DNA from: a virus
Reading direction: 5' to 3' (one strand)
IMG/VR virus record: IMGVR_UViG_3300046028_000859
Span: 1 to 22,991 of that record
DNA length: 22,991 nt
In this document: piece by piece, positions 18,291 to 22,991 of the stretch
Numbering within the stretch: the stretch's first letter is position 1
Layout: each line of letters begins with the position of its first letter
The notes under the pieces: generated by a model
The model's database searches: none
Told to the model about the DNA's origin: nothing
Seen by the model: only the letters and a program-made list of their open reading frames with translations
Position numbers and translations under genes: made by a program

Positions 18291-19825
18291 TGAAAACGCC
18301 AATCCTTGGCTCAAGCTACGTTGCCCGCAGCATCAACGCTGCCGACAACCGCATGATCAATTTGTTTCCGGAGGTCATTCCTGAAGGTGGCAAAGAGCCT
18401 GGCTTTCTGAACCGCGCCCCAGGCTTGAAACTCCAAAGGGCTGTGGGCACTGGCCCTATCCGCGCATTATGGTCACACCAGACCAATGGCGCAGATTTCT
18501 ATGTCGTGTCAGGCACTGAGGTCTATAAGATGACTAGCCTAACAGCCACGCCAGTTAAGTTGGGCGATGTGGCTGACGGTGGCCCTGTGTCTATTGCTGA
18601 CAACGGCACTCAGTTGTTTTTTGCCTGCAACGGCCCTAGTTACATCTACAACGAAGCCACAAACGAGTTTAAGCAGATCACAGACCCTGACTTCCCAGGC
18701 GCTGCGACTGTGGGTTATCTAGATGGTTACTTTGTTTTCAACGAACCTAATAGCCAGCGTATATGGGTCACGGCACTCCTAGATGGCACATCTGTAGACC
18801 CGCTTGATTTTGCAAGCGCTGAAGGCTCTCCAGACGGCTTGGTGGCGGTCAACGTCGATCACCGCGAAGCGTGGTTGTTTGGCACTGACTCAGTTGAAGT
18901 CTGGTACGACGTTGGCGGCACAGACTTTCCACTTCAGCGAATCCAAGGCGCGTTTAATGAGATCGGTTGTGTGGCTGCATTCTCAATTGCCAAACTAGAC
19001 AACAGTTTGTTTTGGCTTGGCACTGACGCTCGTGGCCAAGGCATTGTTTACAAAGCCAATGGTTACACCGGACAAAGGGTTTCTACCCATGCCATTGAGT
19101 ACGCAATTGCCCAATACGGCAACATTTCAGATGCTTTGGCTTACACATACCAACAAGAGGGCCACGGCTTTTATGTCCTAACTTTTCCAAGTGCCAACGC
19201 AACATGGGTGTATGACGCAGCTACGCAGGCTTGGCATGAGCGTGCGGGTTTGTTTAATGGCGCGTTTACACGCCACCGTTCCAACTGCCAGTGCAACTTT
19301 GGCGGTGAAACCGTTGTTGGCGACTTTGAGAATGGCAACATTTACACGTTTGACTTAGATGTTTACTCTGACAATGGTCAAGCCCAAAAATGGCTACGTT
19401 CATGGCGTGCCCTGCCTACTGGTCAAAACAACCTAAAACGCACAGCCCACCATAGCCTGCAATTAGATGCTGAGACTGGCGTAGGTTTGAGCAGCTTAAC
19501 AACAGATCAGAATATTTTTCTTATTACAGAAAATGATGATCGGATTGTCACAGAAAGTGGTGAGCGCATTGTGGCGGGTGTCGAGCAAATCCCAACGCCT
19601 GCGCCACAGGTCATGTTGCGTTGGTCAGATGATGGCGGTCATACATGGTCTAACGAACATTGGACGTCCATGGGACGCATTGGCGAGTATGGCCACCGCA
19701 CCATCTGGCGTCGCCTTGGTATGACTTTAAAACTGCGCGACAGGGTTTATGAGGTGTCAGGTACTGACCCCGTCAAGATAGCCATCGTAGGCGCAGAATT
19801 ACAGGCAAGCCCGACAAATGCTTAA
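18290..19825 (+). CDS. Packaged DNA stabilisation protein (P22 gp10-like)
   Basis: A 511-residue protein (P22 gp10: 472) that closes the portal channel beneath the gp4 ring so DNA does not leak. The ATG at 18290 overlaps the previous stop; a TTG one codon upstream is also in frame but less likely. Conserved family segments are SYVARSINAADNRMINLFPE, GFLNRAPGLKL, DGLVAVNVDHREAWLFGTDS, GAFNEIGCVAAFSIAKLDNS, FWLGTDARGQGIVY and LMLRWSDDGG-like VMLRWSDDGGHTWS near the C-terminus. It is all-beta, probably propeller-like. A short RIVTESGERIVAG duplication of ENDDRIVTESG is visible near residue 425. Confidence 0.93.
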   Translation: MKTPILGSSYVARSINAADNRMINLFPEVIPEGGKEPGFLNRAPGLKLQRAVGTGPIRALWSHQTNGADFYVVSGTEVYKMTSLTATPVKLGDVADGGPVSIADNGTQLFFACNGPSYIYNEATNEFKQITDPDFPGAATVGYLDGYFVFNEPNSQRIWVTALLDGTSVDPLDFASAEGSPDGLVAVNVDHREAWLFGTDSVEVWYDVGGTDFPLQRIQGAFNEIGCVAAFSIAKLDNSLFWLGTDARGQGIVYKANGYTGQRVSTHAIEYAIAQYGNISDALAYTYQQEGHGFYVLTFPSANATWVYDAATQAWHERAGLFNGAFTRHRSNCQCNFGGETVVGDFENGNIYTFDLDVYSDNGQAQKWLRSWRALPTGQNNLKRTAHHSLQLDAETGVGLSSLTTDQNIFLITENDDRIVTESGERIVAGVEQIPTPAPQVMLRWSDDGGHTWSNEHWTSMGRIGEYGHRTIWRRLGMTLKLRDRVYEVSGTDPVKIAIVGAELQASPTNA

Positions 19826-20405
19826 TACCACCCAAATCCCTGCCCCTCGCGTGCCGTTGATAGACGAGCGCACGGGCACGATTTCGCGTGAATGGTTTCG
19901 GTTTTTAAACAATTTGTATACTATTTTGGGTGGTGGCGACGGTATTATTAACCCTATCAACGGTGGTACAGGTACAAACGCCATTCCTACAAACGGTCAA
20001 TTATTGATTGGCGACACAGGCAAATACAAGCTAAACACGTTGACGCAAGGCACTGGCATTAACGTCACCAATGGCGCAGGCTCAATTACTGTCAATGTGG
20101 CAAACACTGGCGTGGTGGCAGGCAGTTATGGCACGGCATCTAGCGTGCCCAACTATGCGGTAAACGCGCAAGGGCAGCTGACCAGTTCGGTTAGCACCAC
20201 AATTGCCATTGCTGCCAATCAAATTACGTCAGGTGAAGTGCCTATTCTTCGTGGTGGCACGGGCGCATCGACTGCATCAGGCGCTAGAACAAACCTTGGC
20301 CTTGGCACTATGGCTACCCAAAACATAGGCGCTTCGGGTACATTTACCACTGTAGATTTAAAGACCGTTACCGTTGTAAACGGTATTATCACAAGCATTG
20401 TTTAA
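19818..20405 (+). CDS. Fibre-like tail protein (195 aa)
   Basis: Overlaps the gp10-like gene by eight bases. The N-terminus (PRVPLIDERTGTISREWFRF followed by LNNLYTILGGG) is the standard attachment segment of many phage tail proteins. The rest is Gly/Thr/Asn repeats (NGGTGTNAIPTNGQLLIGDT; GGTGASTASGARTNLGLG) as in fibres, ending VNGIITSIV. One unit closely matches the 985-residue fibre (GQLLIG..G..L...TL..GT). It occupies the slot of P22 gp26 (tail needle) but is not recognisably a needle. It may be a short fibre, or the adaptor between gp10 and the tailspike that starts ten bases later. Confidence 0.82.
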   Translation: MLNTTQIPAPRVPLIDERTGTISREWFRFLNNLYTILGGGDGIINPINGGTGTNAIPTNGQLLIGDTGKYKLNTLTQGTGINVTNGAGSITVNVANTGVVAGSYGTASSVPNYAVNAQGQLTSSVSTTIAIAANQITSGEVPILRGGTGASTASGARTNLGLGTMATQNIGASGTFTTVDLKTVTVVNGIITSIV

Positions 20406-20414
20406 GGAACGAAA

Positions 20415-22991
20415 ATGGCCGTTAACATTTCACTATTTGCAGGCGCTGGCGCACAGTTTTTTGATAACAACGGTGTGCCTTTGTCTGGTGGCCTGCTCTA
20501 CACTTATCTGGCTGGCACTACAACTGCAACAGCCACCTTTACTTCTTCCACAGGCTTGTCTGCCCACTCGAACCCTATCGTGTTGGACTCTGCTGGCCGT
20601 GTGCCGGAAGAAATCTGGCTGACAGCTAACACACTTTACAAGTTTGTTTTAGAAGATGCAGACAATGTTTTAATTGGTTCTTGGGACAATCTCCCTGGTG
20701 TTAGTAACGCCAACACTTTGGCCGCTGAATTGGCCAATCAGTCTGACATTACGCTTGGCGACGCTTTAATTGGGTTTAAGCAAACCTTTGCTCTGGGCAT
20801 CATGCCTGGTGCTGTTGGCAAAACTTTAAACAACAAGATGCAAGACTTGGTGTCAGTCAAAGACTTTGGCGCTAAAGGCGACGGCACAACAGACGACACG
20901 GCGTCAATTCAAGCCGCCATTAACTTGGCTTGCACTTACGGTGGTAATGTCTATCTGCCCGCAGGCACATACAAGATTTCTGCTGCGTTAGTGTTCACCA
21001 TGAACAGTAGTTTAGTAGACCCTGTTAAGCGCCCATCAATGTCTGGCGACGGCATGGCCGCCACAACTATCTTTCAAACGGCTAACGCCAATGGTATTGA
21101 AGTTATTGGCCATGACCCACAGCCAGCCGGTTACTCTTTGTTCCAAGACTTTACGCTTTACGGCTACCAAAAGAATAAGCTAGGTTTTGCCCTCAAAGAC
21201 ATTGCATTTGTCACGATCAACAACGTCTACATTGCAGGCTGGTCAACTGGCTTGTACGGCGCTAACGTCCTGTCGTCCACATTCAACGACTTGGTGATTC
21301 GCTTTAACGATGGTGGTTTTTACTTTGAACCCAACGCAGCGTTTGGGTTTGTGTCTGAACCCAACGCCATCATCATGTCTAACTGTACCGTTGGCAACAA
21401 CGACTCTTACGGTGGTAAGGTCATCGGTGCAGGCACGTTTAACTACACTGGCGGCTCTATTGAGGCCAATGGTTTTGGCACTGACTTGTCTAGCGCAAAA
21501 TGGGGCTTGGCCATTGTTGACGCAGGCGGCAAACTTGCCCAGCAAGCTGCTTGCGCGTTTAACATCAGTGGCGTCTATTTTGAAGCCAACGGTGGTCAAG
21601 CGCAGTTCCAAGTGCAACAGACAGTTTCACGCCCTGGCGTTACTGGCGTTCTTAACGCTTGTAGTTTTACCGTTGTTGGCACAAGCTATCCTCAACAACA
21701 AGTTTACTTGGCTGCGTCTAACCCTGCCTTTGCGTTCCCCATTACGTTTGAAGGCTGCGGCTGGGCTGGCTTGTCTGGCTACACCGCAAACGCAGGCCGT
21801 CCCACAATCAATAACGCAGGCAATGACTTTAAATTAGCCATTGTTGGCGCTAATTTTTACAGTGCGGTTGACCAATACAAACAAGGCGCACCAAACCGCT
21901 TTGAGGGTGTTGTTGAGGCGTCTGTCTATGCTGACTTGACTGGCACGCCAATCAGTGGCGGTGGTGGCGCTGGTACTTTGCAGGCGGTTTTAACTGCGGG
22001 CAATGTTTCGGCATTAAACGCCAAAATTGGTGGTGACGGCAGTACCACTGGCGTTGTTGTAGGTACAAACACCTATGGTGGCGTTCCTTACGCTGGTGTC
22101 GCTGCGTATCCCACAACTTTGTATTTAGCAAATGGCGGTGCAGCTGCTACCACTTACGCTGTTCAATTCATTAACGCAAACTTCCAACCAGCGGTTGACT
22201 CAGGCGCTGCGACTGCTTTGACTTTGGGTGGTGCTTCTAACAACTGGAACGGCTTCTATTTAAAGAACGTGTTTAACTGGAACGGCTACGGCATTCCAGC
22301 CCCAACAGGCGACACAACTAAGTTCTTACGCAACGACGGCACATGGGTGGCCGTATCTGGCACGGGCACGGTTACTAGCATCACCGCTGGCACTGGCTTG
22401 AACGGCGGTACGATCACAACCTCTGGCACGATCAGCCTGAACAACACAGCAGTGACCGCTGGCTCTTACACAAGCGCCAACATTACTGTGGACGCGCAAG
22501 GCCGTATCACTGCGGCTGCCAATGGCTCTGGTGGCACAACGCCCACATTGGCGCAAGTAACCGCAGTTGGCAACATCACGACGCTTAACGGCATTTTTGG
22601 CCAAACTTCAGCCGGTAACGGTATTGGTGTGGGTGGTGCGACGCCAGGTGGCCCTATGGGTCTTGCCACCTATGACGGCACAATGTTTTTGACCAACAAC
22701 GGCACAGCAGCCACACCTCGTGCGGTTGATTTTAATGGTGCAAACTTCCAACCTAGCGCAGATGCAGGTGCAGCTAACGCTTTGGTTTTGGGTGGTGTTT
22801 CACGTCGTTGGAATGGCTTCTATCTTAGCAATAACTTTGTTTGGAACGGTTACAGCATTCCCCAGCCAACTGGCGACGTAACCAGATTCTTGCGCAATGA
22901 CGGCACTTGGGCGACTGTATCTGGTTCTGGCACGGTTACTAGCGTCAGCGGTACTGGTACTGTTTCTGGCCTAACATTGTCAGGTACGGTC
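20415..22991 (+). CDS. Tailspike with pectate-lyase-type beta-helix (N-terminal 859 aa, runs off window)
   Basis: AAGGAA lies five bases before the ATG. The N-terminal domain (FFDNNGVPLSGGLLYTYLAG, GRVPEEIWLTANTLYKFVLE) is a common virion-attachment module of phage tailspikes. Residues 148-190 have the hallmark of the Pectate_lyase_3 beta-helix, VKDFGAKGDGTTDDTASIQA followed by GGNVYLPAGTYKI. The helix runs to about residue 500, with Asn/Gly ladder turns (FEPNAAFGF, NFTG-like NYTGGSIEANGFG, FEANGGQAQF). This fold usually cleaves or binds a surface polysaccharide. The region from about 545 on is repeat-rich and holds a duplicated 110-residue module (546-656 and 736-844). The frame is still open at base 22991, so the C-terminus is not seen. 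Confidence 0.92.
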   Translation, partial: MAVNISLFAGAGAQFFDNNGVPLSGGLLYTYLAGTTTATATFTSSTGLSAHSNPIVLDSAGRVPEEIWLTANTLYKFVLEDADNVLIGSWDNLPGVSNANTLAAELANQSDITLGDALIGFKQTFALGIMPGAVGKTLNNKMQDLVSVKDFGAKGDGTTDDTASIQAAINLACTYGGNVYLPAGTYKISAALVFTMNSSLVDPVKRPSMSGDGMAATTIFQTANANGIEVIGHDPQPAGYSLFQDFTLYGYQKNKLGFALKDIAFVTINNVYIAGWSTGLYGANVLSSTFNDLVIRFNDGGFYFEPNAAFGFVSEPNAIIMSNCTVGNNDSYGGKVIGAGTFNYTGGSIEANGFGTDLSSAKWGLAIVDAGGKLAQQAACAFNISGVYFEANGGQAQFQVQQTVSRPGVTGVLNACSFTVVGTSYPQQQVYLAASNPAFAFPITFEGCGWAGLSGYTANAGRPTINNAGNDFKLAIVGANFYSAVDQYKQGAPNRFEGVVEASVYADLTGTPISGGGGAGTLQAVLTAGNVSALNAKIGGDGSTTGVVVGTNTYGGVPYAGVAAYPTTLYLANGGAAATTYAVQFINANFQPAVDSGAATALTLGGASNNWNGFYLKNVFNWNGYGIPAPTGDTTKFLRNDGTWVAVSGTGTVTSITAGTGLNGGTITTSGTISLNNTAVTAGSYTSANITVDAQGRITAAANGSGGTTPTLAQVTAVGNITTLNGIFGQTSAGNGIGVGGATPGGPMGLATYDGTMFLTNNGTAATPRAVDFNGANFQPSADAGAANALVLGGVSRRWNGFYLSNNFVWNGYSIPQPTGDVTRFLRNDGTWATVSGSGTVTSVSGTGTVSGLTLSGTV
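22050..22946 (+). repeat. Duplicated ~110-residue module within the tailspike
   Basis: The segment 22050-22382 and the segment 22620-22946 encode the same pattern: G.GVG..., a YDG/YPT LFLxNxG step, ANFQP..D.GAA.AL.LGG, WNGFYL.N.F.WNGY.IP.PTGD, T.FLRNDGTW and SG.GTVTS. The protein match is strong while many third codon positions differ, so it is an old duplication maintained by selection. Confidence 0.85.

Noticed and set aside
21310-21837. 175-codon plus-strand frame inside the tailspike gene in another phase
   Set aside because: The tailspike frame is continuous with clear family motifs; this alternative is Leu/Thr/Ala-rich shadow.
1-22991. tRNA genes, insertion sequences, integrase or attachment sites
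   Set aside because: No cloverleaf-like segment, transposase motif, terminal inverted repeats or integrase residues were seen on either strand.

Overview
The window is part of a tailed-phage genome (class Caudoviricetes). The virion genes are of the P22-like podovirus type and run in P22 order: small terminase, large terminase, portal, scaffold, coat, gp4-like and gp10-like tail factors, then a tailspike. A family A DNA polymerase followed by a primase-helicase shows a replication module of its own. No integrase, repressor, tRNA, lysis gene or bacterial housekeeping gene is visible, so lifestyle cannot be decided. The host is probably a proteobacterium, and the small conserved phage proteins resemble those I know from freshwater and marine phages; that is an inference, not a sequence match.

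Layout. (a) 1-2629, rightward: the 3' end of a DNA polymerase gene overlapping a 762-residue primase-helicase. (b) 2628-4960, leftward: a compact operon of nine small genes, several shorter than 60 codons and most of unknown function. It is read from a strong sigma70-type promoter at 4932-4959 and closed by an intrinsic terminator at 2628-2657. It includes two tiny one-helix membrane peptides (32 and 19 residues) and a 219-residue protein with two cysteine clusters. (c) 4960-5515: a gene-free control region with a striking array of an 8-bp unit (TTGGGTCA and its complement), nearly always in pairs at 9-bp spacing and in both orientations, plus an AT-rich palindrome, a long inverted repeat, a G-rich tract and a 10-bp palindrome. 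It is the best candidate for a replication origin or master regulatory site. (d) 5516-22991, rightward late genes: packaging (terS, terL), three short basic proteins, portal, a ferritin-like-looking small protein, a small beta-rich protein, a 985-residue tail fibre with a C-terminal S74 chaperone domain, two small conserved proteins, scaffold, coat, two decoration-type proteins separated by terminators, tail accessory proteins, a fibre-like protein, and a tailspike that runs off the right edge.

How it fits together. The leftward operon looks like an early host-takeover or regulatory set opposing the replication genes, which it meets at the terminator. The rightward block builds the head (portal, scaffold, coat, decoration), packages DNA (TerS/TerL), seals the portal (gp4- and gp10-like) and adds at least two receptor-binding candidates, the S74 fibre and the pectate-lyase-fold tailspike. 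Sequence modules recur between the fibre, the 195-residue protein and the tailspike, pointing to exchange or duplication among adhesion genes. Ejection proteins (P22 gp7, gp20 and gp16 equivalents) would be expected beyond the right edge.
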